The notes: a model not told the origin generated them from the letters alone. 51,343 nt of DNA from an uncultured Muribaculaceae bacterium (GCA_948788915.1 CAQFOZ010000013.1:1-51343); one strand, 5' to 3'. Shown: positions 25,674 through 34,458, counted from the stretch's first letter. Numbers and translations: made by a program.

Positions 25674-26114
25674 TCACTCGCTTCGTGAATCTTCCACTCT
25701 TGAAGCTATCTTCATTTCCGATTCTGCAATTATTTCATCACCTGCTCTGACAGTGGCAGAAACCAATGTCATCCCGAATATCTCCTCAATGGTAATTATT
25801 GTTGTCTCAATCTCTTCTCCCACTTCGGGACATCTGTACAGATTCATATTTCTTACAGCACCGATAAAACCTATCTGAACACATTTTTTCAGAATGTATT
25901 TGTTGACATATCCTATGCGTGCCGCACAACTCTGGGCAATGTTCTCTATTATACCCGGTGTTGTGAGCACTCCATTCTCCACAAAAATATTTTTATCCGA
26001 TATCTTTGTTTTTGTTACGGTCTTATCCATGTCAAAGTGGCATAACCGGCCAACCATGACAAAGGGTTCCTGCTGCGGGAGCAATTCATGTATGTCAATC
26101 TTCTCAAATTTCAT
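25674..26114 (-). CDS. Hotdog 3-hydroxyacyl-ACP dehydratase, ApeP-like
   Basis: The protein (146 residues from the preferred start) shows the ApeP-type opening 'LLPQQEPFVMVGRL' and the helix motif 'TPGIIENIAQSCAA', whose Glu is the expected catalytic residue. The first motif usually has a His where Gln stands here (LPH in relatives as I recall), so the active site may be completed by the other hotdog protein of the train. That agrees with the two-protein ApeI/ApeP dehydratase known from E. coli. The start is the ATG in the TGATG overlap with the acyltransferase stop, giving MKFEKIDIHELL; an ATG 12 bases earlier is less likely. Confidence 0.8.
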   Translation of the reverse strand: MKFEKIDIHELLPQQEPFVMVGRLCHFDMDKTVTKTKISDKNIFVENGVLTTPGIIENIAQSCAARIGYVNKYILKKCVQIGFIGAVRNMNLYRCPEVGEEIETTIITIEEIFGMTLVSATVRAGDEIIAESEMKIASRVEDSRSE

Positions 26115-27007
26115 CAGTTTGCCCAAAAATCAAAATAGTTATACCATTGAGCGGGATGTTTTCTCACGGTGTCTTCAAGCAGTTTTACATATTTCTCCGC
26201 CAATACGGAAGCTTTGGAACGGACGTTTCCATCTATATCACAATCAATCTGATGAACAGATATATGATATTTTTCAGCAGCTGTTTTCATCACCGTTACA
26301 AACAGCATCGGCACATTCTTCATGGCGGCTATCAAAAACGGTCCCTGAGGGAATCTTGCCTTTAAACCAAGGAAATCTATTGAAAAAGATTTTTGAGAGC
26401 CAAATACCCTGTCGGCAGGCATACTCAGAATCTCTCCGTCGGAAAGCGCCTTGTCTATCATAAACAAATGAGACATGTCGGCCATCATAGGAATCATCCG
26501 TATATTATTGTCCTTAAACAATTTGCTTCTATTTGCCATGACGCTCTCCTTCTCTCCTCCGAAAACGAGAGCATTGAACCGTTTATTCTTTGCATTAAGA
26601 GAATAACCGGCAATTTCGTAATTCCCGATATGGGAACTGAGCTGTACAAAGCCTGAAGTCTGTTCTGACAACTGTCTGAAATTATCGTAGCCATCAATTG
26701 TTATCTTGAACTTTTTACCGGCATACATAGCAAATTTGTCTATAACTACCTGAGAGAACGCACAATGGTTCTTGTAGGTCATCCACCGGGACCTTAACGG
26801 TCCATATCCGAACCTCCTCCGGTAAAACTCATAGATCACCTTTCTTGCCTTACCGTTCACTATCATAGTCGGAGGGACAATAAACACAAATGCAAAAACA
26901 TAGATAAGACGCACATCAATGACTCTCAGAAATCTGATCAGCCATTTGTGCATCCAGCTGTTCCCATAAGTCGTGCCGACCCATTTATCATGCTTGAGTT
27001 CGCTCAC
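26114..27007 (-). CDS. LpxL/HtrB-type acyltransferase
   Basis: This 297-residue membrane-associated acyltransferase is of the lipid A late-acyltransferase family. The catalytic HX4E motif is seen as SSHIGNYE (His126, Glu131), and a hydrophobic N-terminal helix (about 35-50) anchors it to the inner membrane. The downstream 'FPQGPFLIAAMKNVPMLFVT' region also matches the family. In aryl polyene loci an LpxL-like enzyme (ApeD-like) is presumed to place the polyene acyl chain onto a lipid or glycan. It sits between the ACP and dehydratase genes, not with lipid A genes, so it should not be the housekeeping enzyme. The acyl acceptor is unknown. Confidence 0.85.
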   Translation of the reverse strand: MSELKHDKWVGTTYGNSWMHKWLIRFLRVIDVRLIYVFAFVFIVPPTMIVNGKARKVIYEFYRRRFGYGPLRSRWMTYKNHCAFSQVVIDKFAMYAGKKFKITIDGYDNFRQLSEQTSGFVQLSSHIGNYEIAGYSLNAKNKRFNALVFGGEKESVMANRSKLFKDNNIRMIPMMADMSHLFMIDKALSDGEILSMPADRVFGSQKSFSIDFLGLKARFPQGPFLIAAMKNVPMLFVTVMKTAAEKYHISVHQIDCDIDGNVRSKASVLAEKYVKLLEDTVRKHPAQWYNYFDFWAN

Positions 27008-27060
27008 AAACCCGTCTCCTTGCTATTTTGAATTTAGTAAGTGTTTCTTATATTTTATAC

Positions 27061-27303
27061 TTACTTAACTTTATTTTCAATATAGTTGTAAAAGTCTTCA
27101 AGAGTAACAACACCCGCCATTTCCTCGGGTTTTATTTTAAACCCGAAATTTTTCTCAACGATCACTACGATATCCACAAAGTCAAGACTGTCAATGCCTA
27201 CATCATCTTTCAGTCTGGCTTCAGGAAAAATTGTTTCCTCATCTACTTCCAGATCCTCAATAAGGAAGTTTCTAACTTTATTTTCTATTTCTTTACGATC
27301 CAT
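27061..27303 (-). CDS. Acyl carrier protein B
   Basis: The 80-residue acidic ACP has its phosphopantetheine site at Ser39 in VGIDSLDFVDIV. It is of the type seen in fatty-acid-like pathways. It is followed after 53 bases by the LpxL-type acyltransferase gene, which may take its acyl chain, and preceded by the methyltransferase gene. It differs enough from ACP A to suggest a separate role (starter loading or delivery to the acyltransferase). Confidence 0.95.
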   Translation of the reverse strand: MDRKEIENKVRNFLIEDLEVDEETIFPEARLKDDVGIDSLDFVDIVVIVEKNFGFKIKPEEMAGVVTLEDFYNYIENKVK

Positions 27304-27314
27304 AATATATATTA

Positions 27315-28421
27315 TTAATAATACTGTTTTCGTTTACAAACCATAATGCTATGACCTTGTCCAAGTCCGTCGTGTATTGTCTCGATCTCCAATCCGGCTT
27401 CTTTTACCAGCCTTTCCATGTCCTCTGAATGATACATCTTGCTGTTTCCGTTGGCAATAGCTGTAAAATAGAGACTTGTAAGAGTAAGGCACAGTGCAGC
27501 AGGCTCATAACGCTGTCTGTCCCAGAATGTTTCCATTATATAGAGACGAGACTCATTATTCATCACTTTTACCGCACGCCTTAATATGCTTACGACCTGC
27601 TCTTCGCTGAAGCAGTCAAGGAACTGACTCATCCATACGGCCTCAAACTTTCTGTCGGAAGGCATTTCCGCAGTTTCATCAAGAAGATTGACACCTAATC
27701 CACTAATGCGGCCGGCACCTTCACATCCCTTGATATTTTCCTTCATCATACCAATTTGCTGCGGAAGATCAAGAATCGTCACATTGACATCCTTGTTATA
27801 TCCTACGCAACGTAGAGCCCAGCGACCGGTGTTACCGCCCACATCAAGGAGGGTCTTGGGCTTATTGCTGAAAACTATTTCGAGAGCCTGATCAAAAGAA
27901 TTGTCGGAATAAAAATGATCAAACCCGAACCAACTGTCTTGTATTCGCTTCGGCAGAGAGGACAATCCCTCGTAAACAGTAGGCCAGTCTCCAAGTGTTT
28001 TTAATCCGGCAGGTTTTCCATCCTTGAGTGCTTCCTCAAGATTGAACCAGCCGAGATAATTGACATCGTGATTGAAATTAATATTTACCCTGACAGCAGG
28101 ATCGGTTATAAGAAACCACCCCGTTTTCGAAATACGGAATCTGTCTGTTTCAGGGTTTACAAGAACTATACCGATACAAAGAGAAGCTTCCAGAAGACAT
28201 TTGGCGGCATATATGGAAAGTCCGGATTTATCAGCCACTTCAGCTATTGTCATGCCATTATCACTATCACGCAACATATCCATTATGCCTGTGTCAAGCA
28301 TAATTCTTGCAGTCTGGAATACGACCGGCCCAAAAGCGATAAACTCCGCGAGGCGCTGGGCCTCGCGGGCGTTCATCGTATCTTTAGTATATTTATTCTT
28401 TAATTCCGGGAATAAATTCAT
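27315..28421 (-). CDS. SAM-dependent methyltransferase with winged-helix N-terminus
   Basis: The 368-residue class I methyltransferase resembles plant-type O-methyltransferases and CrtF. An N-terminal winged-helix dimerisation domain (about 25-105) precedes the SAM-binding core with motif I LLDVGGNTG (191-199), an acidic end of strand two (TILDLP) and the MSQFLDCF loop (264-271). It probably methylates the aryl head or a ring carbon/oxygen of the polyene; E. coli ApeB methylates the ring. Another role is possible but less likely given the context. The gene lies between the embedded secreted-protein block (67-base gap) and ACP B (12-base gap). Confidence 0.85.
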   Translation of the reverse strand: MNLFPELKNKYTKDTMNAREAQRLAEFIAFGPVVFQTARIMLDTGIMDMLRDSDNGMTIAEVADKSGLSIYAAKCLLEASLCIGIVLVNPETDRFRISKTGWFLITDPAVRVNINFNHDVNYLGWFNLEEALKDGKPAGLKTLGDWPTVYEGLSSLPKRIQDSWFGFDHFYSDNSFDQALEIVFSNKPKTLLDVGGNTGRWALRCVGYNKDVNVTILDLPQQIGMMKENIKGCEGAGRISGLGVNLLDETAEMPSDRKFEAVWMSQFLDCFSEEQVVSILRRAVKVMNNESRLYIMETFWDRQRYEPAALCLTLTSLYFTAIANGNSKMYHSEDMERLVKEAGLEIETIHDGLGQGHSIMVCKRKQYY

Positions 28422-28488
28422 TATATCTGTAAATTAGATGCCCCAAGAAACTATAGAAAGTTAAATCCAAACTCTCTTAAAAAGTATC

Positions 28489-29046
28489 TTATTTGGCTTT
28501 ACCTATAAGTTTTGCCATATCTTTGGCAAGATCCTGATATGCAAGCACCCTACGCGCCTCATTGCTGTAGGCAGCCGCTCCGGAACAATCATACTGAATT
28601 GACGCGATTTTTGATTTATCCTTAAGACTGATCACATCAACGGTTCCTTCAATATGTGCGCCACGTGCGAAACCACCGAATGCAATAGCAGCACCAAGTG
28701 ATCCATAATGGAATTTATCCACGTGGATTACGAATTCATACTGCGCTGCATCTTCATCATCTGTGATCTGAGCAAATTTTTTATCTTTTTTATTGAACAG
28801 CACATCAAAAGAAGCCTCACCTGCTGCAACCTCAGCCGGATAATCCTTCTCCCAGTCCGCACCCTTCTCTTTAAGGAATTCGGCAGGGGTTTTATCCTCT
28901 ATTGTCATTTTGGAATAGTCCCAAGTGATAAGAACACGTGCATCAGCACTTTTCAATGGTTTAAGGCTACCGCTCTTAACTTCTGCATCAGCCCAAGCTG
29001 ACATGGATATCATGGCTGCCACCATTACTAAAAAGAATTTTTTCAT
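28489..29046 (-). CDS. Exported protein of unknown function, paralogue 1
   Basis: The 185-residue protein has a signal peptide (about 1-19, MSAWADA) and a mature part starting 'VKSGSLKPLKSADARVLITW'. It is the same length as the next gene upstream, whose mature part opens similarly ('LQSGSLVSLKNSGG'). Both share a later pattern of a strand (YEFVIHVDKFHYGS against YQLKVIIKTLQMGS) followed by Gly-rich segments and a C-terminal helix ending in Lys. I therefore regard them as paralogues. The family and function are unknown to me. It is the last of six secreted-protein genes embedded in the pigment train, so it may serve the outer-membrane deposition of the product. Confidence 0.7.
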   Translation of the reverse strand: MKKFFLVMVAAMISMSAWADAEVKSGSLKPLKSADARVLITWDYSKMTIEDKTPAEFLKEKGADWEKDYPAEVAAGEASFDVLFNKKDKKFAQITDDEDAAQYEFVIHVDKFHYGSLGAAIAFGGFARGAHIEGTVDVISLKDKSKIASIQYDCSGAAAYSNEARRVLAYQDLAKDMAKLIGKAK

Positions 29047-29063
29047 CAGTTTAGAATTTAAAA

Positions 29064-29621
29064 TTATTTTGAATGATAAATAAGATCACATAAATACTCG
29101 GCAAGATCGCTCAGACATTGCTTGAGACCGGGATAACTCGGCACGGGACTACCCATGATGGTTCCGTTCATCTTCAGAATCTCTACAACTGCAAACGGTT
29201 CTGACTCACCAGTTTTGTAGAACTGGGCATATCCACTTATAGATGAGCCTCCGAAGCCTGTTTTTGATCCCATCTGCAGCGTCTTGATTATTACTTTCAG
29301 CTGATAACCGGCATCTTTTGAGTCTGTTGCTTTGGGACCTTTCTCAATATCATCATCCCATCTTTCACAAAACCATTGATGCATTTCTTTCTCATATCTG
29401 CGGAAAGTGTCCATATCTCCGTAAAAATCCTCTGTGATATACTGTTCGAGGGGTTTACGGTTCCCTTTTGTCTTGCTGAAATCCAAGACACAATTTATTG
29501 TTCCACCACTATTTTTAAGAGAAACAAGTGAACCGCTTTGGAGACGAAGAGGATTGCTCTTGGCTACAGATATACCACAACCAAGAACAATCGCCAATAA
29601 TAGAATTAATATCTTCTTCAT
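29064..29621 (-). CDS. Exported protein of unknown function, paralogue 2
   Basis: The 185-residue protein has a signal peptide (about 1-20, CGISVAKS). There is no lipobox at the cleavage site; Cys15 lies inside the hydrophobic stretch. The middle (about 45-100) is rich in charged and aromatic residues, and the second half has strands and a Gly-rich loop (GFGGSSISGYAQF). It is the paralogue of the following gene, 18 bases downstream. Neither shows a catalytic motif I can name. The tight spacing to a beta-barrel gene upstream (10 bases) suggests that barrel and paralogues work together, but this is inference from order. Confidence 0.7.
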   Translation of the reverse strand: MKKILILLLAIVLGCGISVAKSNPLRLQSGSLVSLKNSGGTINCVLDFSKTKGNRKPLEQYITEDFYGDMDTFRRYEKEMHQWFCERWDDDIEKGPKATDSKDAGYQLKVIIKTLQMGSKTGFGGSSISGYAQFYKTGESEPFAVVEILKMNGTIMGSPVPSYPGLKQCLSDLAEYLCDLIYHSK

Positions 29622-29630
29622 CTATTGAGA

Positions 29631-30182
29631 TTAAAAGTGTACACCGAAGCGGAAACAAACCCCATGGAAAGAACTGCAATCGTAATAGTCATATTCGTTA
29701 TGGTCTTTGCCGCTCCATAGGCTATATCCGAAGCTTGCATCAAGACCAAATTTTTTTGTAATATTAACAGTAACACCTACTGCAGGAGAAAAGTAAAAAC
29801 AACCTTGCTCCTCAACACCTTCGTAACCGCCACCAAGACGCATACCAACAAAAGGAGACACGCGATGATTACGAAGAAAATTATAACGGGCCTCCGCAAA
29901 AACAGCAAAGTTACCGGCGAAGTCAGATTCATCTTCGCCATATCTGCCCGAACCAGGTTCTGTGAAAGTAACATAATTGGCATCAATACCCGCACCGACA
30001 AAGAGACCTTTAATAATTTCAACACCATGGCTTGTAGAAATACCTACCATACCCCCTGTTCCATAATAACTGCCCGGGATAAAGGCACCACCATTCAACT
30101 CACCGTATCCTTTGTAGCTTACGGCAGATGCAGAAGATGCTGAAATAAGCATAGCTGCGATAAAGAAAAGAATCTTCTTCAT
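29631..30182 (-). CDS. Small outer-membrane beta-barrel protein
   Basis: The 183-residue protein has a signal peptide (about 1-20, ASSASAV). The mature part alternates short amphipathic strands with Gly/Tyr-rich turns (GYGELNGGAF, GVCFRFGVHF) and ends with the aromatic Phe typical of barrels assembled by BAM. Size and pattern fit an eight-stranded barrel (OmpW/OmpA-transmembrane-like, 'outer membrane beta-barrel protein' of Bacteroidetes). The strand 'TSHGVEIIKGLFVGAGI' closely resembles 'TSHGIQIIPELFVGVGV' in the next gene upstream, so the two barrels are related. The role in the pigment train is unknown; anchoring or passage of the lipid at the outer membrane would fit. Confidence 0.75.
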   Translation of the reverse strand: MKKILFFIAAMLISASSASAVSYKGYGELNGGAFIPGSYYGTGGMVGISTSHGVEIIKGLFVGAGIDANYVTFTEPGSGRYGEDESDFAGNFAVFAEARYNFLRNHRVSPFVGMRLGGGYEGVEEQGCFYFSPAVGVTVNITKKFGLDASFGYSLWSGKDHNEYDYYDCSSFHGVCFRFGVHF

Positions 30183-30235
30183 TGTTTTGTTGTTTTTATA
30201 GGTTATATAAAGTATCTATAAGTAATTATGTTTTA

Positions 30236-31096
30236 TTAAAAATCAAACGTCACTCCCAAAGAGACACCACTGAGTATCCTCCTTTTCGTATACCAAGATT
30301 CCTGAGGGATTCTTGTACTGTAGTCATACCAATATTCAGTTATCTCGGCGCGCTGCATATGATATCCTATTCCAAATCCCAATCCGAATTTTTTATGTCC
30401 GAAATAAAAATGACATCCGATCTCCGGTGCAAAAAACAAGCCGCTCAGATCTCCGAAGTTATAACCTAACTTCAGATCAAGATACGGAGAAAAGTTTCTC
30501 CGGATGATATTGTGAATATCTCCCTTGATATTTAAATACACTGGCATACTGGTGTATGTTTCGCTCTCATCCCAGTAATCGTCTAAGTCAAACCAAGGTG
30601 AGATGGCAACCCCAACCCCGACAAAGAGTTCAGGAATTATCTGTATACCATGTGACGTATGGATCATAATTCTTGAAAGACCCCAGTCTCCGCATCCTAT
30701 AACCGTTGTTACACCTACAGACCCACGATAGCGTGGCGCTCTCTCCCATCCATAAGTTTCATCTTTGAAATTATCACTGTCTCTACAACCAAACATATGC
30801 GGTGTTTCCGACGCACATGATTTATCATAATTGCCATGAAAACTACAGCTTGAATCAGATCGATATACCGGCTCTTTTGTTACTTTCTCAACATCCTTGA
30901 GTTCAAAGAAAAACACGTTACCATCAACCGTCTTTATTGTCAGGCTTTTTATGGCACCTTGTTCCACTATAGTTCCTCTGATTACACTGCCGTTCTTGAG
31001 ATAGACCACTTCCTGAAGTTCTTCCGCATTTGCATGTAACACACATGGAAGCGCCATACAAGCAGTCATGATTATTCTAATTAAAAAATGTCTCAT
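30236..31096 (-). CDS. Outer-membrane beta-barrel protein with small N-terminal module
   Basis: The 286-residue protein has a signal peptide (about 1-24, LHANAEE). A module of some 50 residues follows (about 25-75: 'VVYLKNGSVIRGTIVEQGAI' then 'FFELKDVEKVTKEP'). The C-terminal barrel (about 110-286) ends in VTFDF. The same module type opens the two leucine-rich-repeat proteins upstream (LNDGTIIKAYNL and TQSGESLKVYNL), so three consecutive genes share it. The barrel part is related to the small barrel gene downstream. In Bacteroidetes this 'NGS.I.G.I' module often fronts outer-membrane proteins, and its function is not known to me. A cysteine-rich linker (CSFHGNYDKSCASE) lies between module and barrel. 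Confidence 0.75.
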   Translation of the reverse strand: MRHFLIRIIMTACMALPCVLHANAEELQEVVYLKNGSVIRGTIVEQGAIKSLTIKTVDGNVFFFELKDVEKVTKEPVYRSDSSCSFHGNYDKSCASETPHMFGCRDSDNFKDETYGWERAPRYRGSVGVTTVIGCGDWGLSRIMIHTSHGIQIIPELFVGVGVAISPWFDLDDYWDESETYTSMPVYLNIKGDIHNIIRRNFSPYLDLKLGYNFGDLSGLFFAPEIGCHFYFGHKKFGLGFGIGYHMQRAEITEYWYDYSTRIPQESWYTKRRILSGVSLGVTFDF

Positions 31097-31151
31097 AATC
31101 TCAAGGGCTTTTGTATTATTTTAAAAGTTAATTTGTTATACTGACAGTGAT

Positions 31152-32123
31152 TTAACGCGCATCATGTTTACGTCTATACTCTTCTACCGCTGAATCATCT
31201 ATTCCATAACGGTCGCAAGTCTCGGGAGTAACAAAATCGGGCATACAATCAATCGGTCCCTGGTATTTGCCTTTGGGACTCCAGTGATGTCCGGATGCCC
31301 AAAATGCATTTCCCCCTATATTCTTGACACTTTTGGGTATCCAAAGAGCTCTCCAGTTATCAGCCTTGTTACCTACTCTGCTGAAAGCTTCGGAACCGAT
31401 TGTCTCTACACTGTCCGGCACATACACAGATTCTATCGCCTGGCGACCATAAAATGCACGATCGCCAATTTTTTTCAACGTTGAAGGCAATACTATTTTT
31501 TTTATGTTCTTAAAATCGAAAAGAGTTCCACATTTGAAAGCTTCACTATCAATCTCAGTAACCACGTACGTGTCATCTCCTATTTTCACATATTCGGGAA
31601 TTATATAAACATTTTCCTCATATTTCATTTTCTTGCGAGGCTTGGCTACTGCAACAGTTTTATCTGTATCGGACAGAATTCTTATGTTTATCAACTGATT
31701 CTGATCTCCCGGCACAAGATAAAATCTTTCAATAACTGCAGATCCTCCTCTTTCTCCTTTTCCCGACATCTCAATAAAACTTGACATATCTACCGTATAA
31801 GTTACCGGTGCATGTTTCCCCGGATTTTCTCCAAATGTAATATTACCGGCATCAGCGCCTGACGCTTCCACGACCTTATGCTCCTCGTTGGGATCTATTT
31901 TTGTTCCATTGGCAAGCTTGATGATCATTATGTCGGCTTTCTTTAAAAACTTCATATTCTCTCCCGCCTCATCAAGAGAATAATAACATTTGTCAGACGA
32001 GCTATAATCAAGATTATAAGCCTTTATAATGGTACCGTCGTTAAGAACAACGATATCACTTTCAGCCTTAACTGCCATACCGAGGACTATTGTAAAAATT
32101 ATTGTAAAAATCGTCTTTTTCAT
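31152..32123 (-). CDS. BspA-type leucine-rich-repeat exported protein, copy 1
   Basis: The 323-residue protein has a signal peptide (about 1-19), the shared N-terminal module (about 24-75, 'IVVLNDGTIIKAYNLDY') and a middle strand-rich domain (about 95-185). Three or more BspA-type repeats follow (about 190-290), recognisable by 'LPSTLKKIGDRAFYG' and 'VPDSVETIGSEAF'. A short conserved tail follows ('DFVTPETCDRYGIDD'). BspA repeats mediate binding to proteins or surfaces. The whole architecture matches the next gene upstream, so they are full-length paralogues. A structural or receptor role linked to the pigment train is suggested by position only. Confidence 0.75.
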   Translation of the reverse strand: MKKTIFTIIFTIVLGMAVKAESDIVVLNDGTIIKAYNLDYSSSDKCYYSLDEAGENMKFLKKADIMIIKLANGTKIDPNEEHKVVEASGADAGNITFGENPGKHAPVTYTVDMSSFIEMSGKGERGGSAVIERFYLVPGDQNQLINIRILSDTDKTVAVAKPRKKMKYEENVYIIPEYVKIGDDTYVVTEIDSEAFKCGTLFDFKNIKKIVLPSTLKKIGDRAFYGRQAIESVYVPDSVETIGSEAFSRVGNKADNWRALWIPKSVKNIGGNAFWASGHHWSPKGKYQGPIDCMPDFVTPETCDRYGIDDSAVEEYRRKHDAR

Positions 32124-32175
32124 TGATCGTTTCTAATAAAATTTATGATAAAGGAAAAACAAACCGGTCTGATAA

Positions 32176-33213
32176 TTATTTTCGCCTCTCGTATGCGTCC
32201 ACTGCCTCTTCGTCAATACCAAAGTCTTTGCAGTTTCCTTTGCTGACAAAATCAGGAATACAGCTCAATGTTCCCTGATAAAAGCCCCGATAGCTTCTAT
32301 TCGGACCCAAGAAATGGAAAGCCACAGCTCCAATTTCTTTCACACCCTTAGGAATATACAATTCCTTAAACATCTTATCTCCGGATGCATAAAATGAACC
32401 GGCTCCAATCTTTTCCAACGACTCAGAAAGTATGATACTTTTGAGGGAGCAACCCCAGAACGCTCCGCTGTCTATTGACTTAAGGGTTTCAGGGAAAATG
32501 ACATTATTTATATTTTTATGACCCATAAACACCGCCGGATCAATTTCTGTAACAGAATATTTCTCACCATTAATCATTACATATTCGGGGATTATTATTT
32601 CTGCCATCTCATATTTTCCATCTTTCGTCTTTACCTTGCCCTTCTTATCTACTTCTTTATTACCATTCTTGTCAAGTTTTGCAACTTTTCGTGGCCTGGC
32701 TACTGCAAGGATTTTATCTTTATCGGAAAGAATACGCATATTCAGAACTTGTCCTTCTTTATTCCCTGCCAAGATGAATCTCTCATGAGTAACACCGACT
32801 TTATCACCTCCGTTTTTCTTATAAAAGGTGTAAAAAAGATATTGTCGGTCAAGTTCTTTCTTCCAATCAACATCTTCCTCAATGAAAGAATCTTCAACTG
32901 CGGTAAAAGTCACGGGGGCATGAGCAGCAGGATTCTCAGACTTTTTATTTTCCGGTTCTGCAACAACCGTGTTGTTAAAGTTCACAACCGTACCATCTGC
33001 CTTTTTGATAATAAGTACATCTGCTTTGGCAATCTTCTGCAAGCCGGCATCGGCACCTTCTTCCAATGTATAGAAAACAGTAGTCGGAGACATTTCAAGA
33101 TTATAGACCTTCAGACTTTCCCCACTCTGTGTAACCAGAATATCAGGCTCCGCGGCAATTGATATCATGCAGGCAACAACCAGAAAGAATATGGACAAGA
33201 CAGATTTCTTCAT
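32176..33213 (-). CDS. BspA-type leucine-rich-repeat exported protein, copy 2
   Basis: The 345-residue protein has a signal peptide (about 1-20, ISIAAE), the module (about 22-75, 'ILVTQSGESLKVYNLEM'), a charged middle domain (about 100-215) and BspA-type repeats (about 220-320, 'FPETLKSIDSGAFWG', 'LSESLEKIGAGSFYA'). The tail 'DFVSKGNCKDFGIDEEAV' mirrors that of copy 1. It is the first of the six embedded secreted-protein genes, and only 22 bases separate it from the ketosynthase gene before it, so it should share that transcript. Lys-rich stretches in the middle (about 170-200) are unlike copy 1. Function is unknown. Confidence 0.75.
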   Translation of the reverse strand: MKKSVLSIFFLVVACMISIAAEPDILVTQSGESLKVYNLEMSPTTVFYTLEEGADAGLQKIAKADVLIIKKADGTVVNFNNTVVAEPENKKSENPAAHAPVTFTAVEDSFIEEDVDWKKELDRQYLFYTFYKKNGGDKVGVTHERFILAGNKEGQVLNMRILSDKDKILAVARPRKVAKLDKNGNKEVDKKGKVKTKDGKYEMAEIIIPEYVMINGEKYSVTEIDPAVFMGHKNINNVIFPETLKSIDSGAFWGCSLKSIILSESLEKIGAGSFYASGDKMFKELYIPKGVKEIGAVAFHFLGPNRSYRGFYQGTLSCIPDFVSKGNCKDFGIDEEAVDAYERRK

Positions 33214-33234
33214 TGTTATTATTTTTGAATAAGT

Positions 33235-34458
33235 TTATTTCACTTTTTTGAGGACAAGCGCGCTGTTGGTTCCTCCGAATCCGAATGAGTTGGAAAGGAC
33301 TATATCTATCGGCATATCCACAGTTTTCCTCGCAATATTTAATTTTTTTGCATTCTCACTTGGCTCATCGAGGTTTATATTTGGAGCGACAAAATTATTC
33401 AACATCATCAGCACACTATATACGGCTTCGCTCGCGCCGGCCATCCAGCATTCATGACCGGTCATTGATTTTGTTGAACTGATCAGTGCTTTCTTGCCAT
33501 TAAACAGTCGGTCAAGGGCAATCGCCTCGAAATCGTCACCTTGTGGCGTGGATGTAGCGTGAGCATTAATGTAATCAATATCATCCGGCATAACACCGGC
33601 ATCTGCCATGGCTCTTGTCATTGCCTTCACGGATCCGTCATCACTTGGCTGTGAAATGCCACCGCCATTTGAAGAGAAACCATATCCAACCACTTCTGCA
33701 AGGATATTTGCTCCACGGGCCACAGCATGATCATAATCTTCCAGAACAAGCGCAGCGGCACCTCCACTCGGGATAAGTCCGTCACGGTTGCGGTCGAACG
33801 GGCGCGATGCCTTTTCAGGCTCATCCATGCGAATTGAGAACGCGCCTAATGCATCGAATGTAGCCATTGAGTAATAATTGGTCTCCTGTGCCCCTCCTGC
33901 AAGAACCATATCCTGCAAACCCTGCTTGATAAGCATATAAGCTATTCCTATAGAATGTGAACCGCTCGCACATGCCGAACTTATAGTAAAGTTCACCCCT
34001 TTCAGATGAAAGATTGTGCTCAGATTCATATTCACGGTAGAGTTCATTGACTGGAAAATATATCCGGAGCCTATAAGAGCGGAATCATGTTTCTCCTTCA
34101 TTATTTCAGCGGCTTCTATCACCGGTTTAGCCGAAGAATCATTACCGAAAATAATGCCCACCTCATTCTCTTTAAGATAGTCATCAGAAACTTTAGCCTC
34201 CTCGAAAGCCTCCTTGGCTGCCATATATGCATATGCCGCTTCTTCAGACAAACCCACACGCATACGACGGTCAATAACCCCCTTAAGCTTCGGGTGTTCC
34301 ACAATGCCTGTCAAACCGGATCGGTAGCCATATTCAAGACGCACTTTTTCCAGCCCGACACCGGATCTTCCATTATATAGAGATTCTTTAACCTCCTCTT
34401 TATTTTTTCCGATACAGGACCAAATTCCCATACCTGTTATTACAACTCTTCTGCTCAT
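33235..34458 (-). CDS. Beta-ketoacyl-ACP synthase II-like, third copy
   Basis: The 407-residue FabF-type ketosynthase has an intact triad: Cys163 (SSACASGS), His300 (NAHATSTP) and His335 (MTGHECWMAG). The replacement of the usual AHGTGTP by AHATSTP and of GHTLGAAG by GHECWMAG marks a specialised branch, seen in aryl polyene loci beside the ketoreductase gene (ApeR/ApeQ-like order). It touches the ketoreductase stop at one base (TAATG). This and the other two ketosynthases probably divide starter condensation and extension. Individual roles cannot be assigned from sequence alone. Confidence 0.88.
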   Translation of the reverse strand: MSRRVVITGMGIWSCIGKNKEEVKESLYNGRSGVGLEKVRLEYGYRSGLTGIVEHPKLKGVIDRRMRVGLSEEAAYAYMAAKEAFEEAKVSDDYLKENEVGIIFGNDSSAKPVIEAAEIMKEKHDSALIGSGYIFQSMNSTVNMNLSTIFHLKGVNFTISSACASGSHSIGIAYMLIKQGLQDMVLAGGAQETNYYSMATFDALGAFSIRMDEPEKASRPFDRNRDGLIPSGGAAALVLEDYDHAVARGANILAEVVGYGFSSNGGGISQPSDDGSVKAMTRAMADAGVMPDDIDYINAHATSTPQGDDFEAIALDRLFNGKKALISSTKSMTGHECWMAGASEAVYSVLMMLNNFVAPNINLDEPSENAKKLNIARKTVDMPIDIVLSNSFGFGGTNSALVLKKVK

